In this document: positions 63,694 to 64,000 of the stretch, in pieces
Position numbering within the stretch: the stretch's first letter is position 1
How the letters are laid out: each line of letters starts with the position of its first letter
From: Bordetella genomosp. 5
GTDB lineage: Bacteria; Pseudomonadota; Gammaproteobacteria; Burkholderiales; Burkholderiaceae_B
Reading direction: 5' to 3'
Assembly: GCF_002261475.1 (NCBI RefSeq)
Contig: NZ_NEVN01000007.1
Span: 62,001 to 126,000 of the forward strand
Length of the DNA: 64,000 nucleotides
Made by a program: the position numbers and the translations under genes
Notes under the pieces: model-generated
What the model was told of the DNA's origin: nothing
Seen by the model: only the letters and a program-made list of their open reading frames with translations
The model's database searches: none

Positions 63694-64000
63694 GTGGCAA
63701 CTCAATCCCCGATCTTCATGTACATCTTCAGCCTGCTGGCGACCTGCTTCATCACGTGCACGATCAGCGGCCTGTATCTGTTCTTCGTGGCACAGCGCCA
63801 GGTGAATGCCGAACTCAAGCATCCTTACCTGAAGCACAAGCCCTTCGGCCAGTATCCGTTTTCGATCCGCGCGGCGATCTTTCTCGACTATTTCCTGCGC
63901 CTGATGTTTCCGCGTACCAAGTTCTGGATCGTGGGCCATGCCAACGAGCAGTTGGCGCACGTCGATCCCAAGCGCGTACCGCTGGCCGTCAAATGGCCGA
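63694..64000 (+). CDS. conserved small membrane protein, 3' end outside window
   Basis: Starts at GTG 63694 (VATQSPIFMYIFSLLATC) or possibly ATG 63718, five bases after proA, with AAGG just before the GTG. The first 35 residues are one hydrophobic helix, then a charged loop with HPYLKHKPFGQYPFSIR and a second moderately hydrophobic stretch (IFLDYFLRLMF). The frame is open to the window end (102 codons). I do not recognise a family; it looks like a membrane protein cotranscribed with proA. Confidence 0.7.
   Translation, partial: MATQSPIFMYIFSLLATCFITCTISGLYLFFVAQRQVNAELKHPYLKHKPFGQYPFSIRAAIFLDYFLRLMFPRTKFWIVGHANEQLAHVDPKRVPLAVKWP

Overview
The window is a 64 kb piece of a high-GC betaproteobacterial chromosome, most likely Burkholderiales and specifically Alcaligenaceae (Bordetella/Achromobacter relatives). 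The evidence is the gene repertoire: a Bug-type tricarboxylate receptor, an HU protein fused to a Lys/Ala/Pro-rich histone H1-like tail as in Bordetella, the pdxJ-acpS-nagZ-uvrC-pgsA run, and G/C-rich dispersed repeats. No phage, insertion sequence, integrase, rRNA, tRNA or CRISPR array was seen; most of it reads as ordinary chromosome. Family assignments rest on motifs read by eye, not on database searches.

Layout. 1-4.7 kb: aceA (cut by the left edge) divergent from queF, then an Fsr-like MFS exporter. 4.2-15.2 kb: a minus-strand run of an RND efflux operon (acrA-acrB-oprM type) followed 15 bp later by pdxJ-acpS-nagZ-uvrC-pgsA. 15.5-17.4 kb: a patatin phospholipase and a DUF4136 lipoprotein. 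17.6-20.9 kb: molybdate locus, modE convergent with modABC, with a ModE box upstream of modA. 21-24 kb: an ABC transporter of the ABC_sub_bind type with a 76-bp repeat block and an attenuator-like hairpin. 24.2-27.9 kb: an aldo/keto reductase, then a two-gene RNA-repair cassette (HD-polynucleotide kinase and RNA ligase), then a long leader. 27.9-34.3 kb: sodC, and a malonate operon (GntR regulator, malonyl-CoA decarboxylase, enoyl-CoA hydratase, malonyl-CoA synthetase, Bug receptor) with a perfect operator palindrome.

34.4-43.9 kb: spermidine-synthase-like protein, gamma-glutamyltransferase with a winged-helix regulator, thiolase, zinc alcohol dehydrogenase, a YdeP-type molybdoenzyme and a fused tautomerase. 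44-47.5 kb: proX-proW-proV osmoprotectant uptake. 48-50.6 kb: a cyclopropane fatty acid synthase gene broken by a one-base frameshift, and a Bcr/CflA exporter. 50.7-55.8 kb: rpmB-rpmG behind a long structured leader, a solitary Leu/Ile/Val-type binding protein, a SulP permease and the HU-H1 fusion. 56-64 kb: a MarR-MFS pair, then leuS-lptE-holA, proA and the start of a membrane protein gene.

The most interesting items are (i) the RNA end-healing and sealing pair, (ii) 14-bp tandem arrays placed immediately after stop codons of two unrelated genes in the same orientation, (iii) three unrelated envelope proteins that each carry a 15-bp minisatellite encoding GxPAx/ATPGV-like pentapeptides, (iv) the structured rpmB leader, and (v) the frameshifted cfa.
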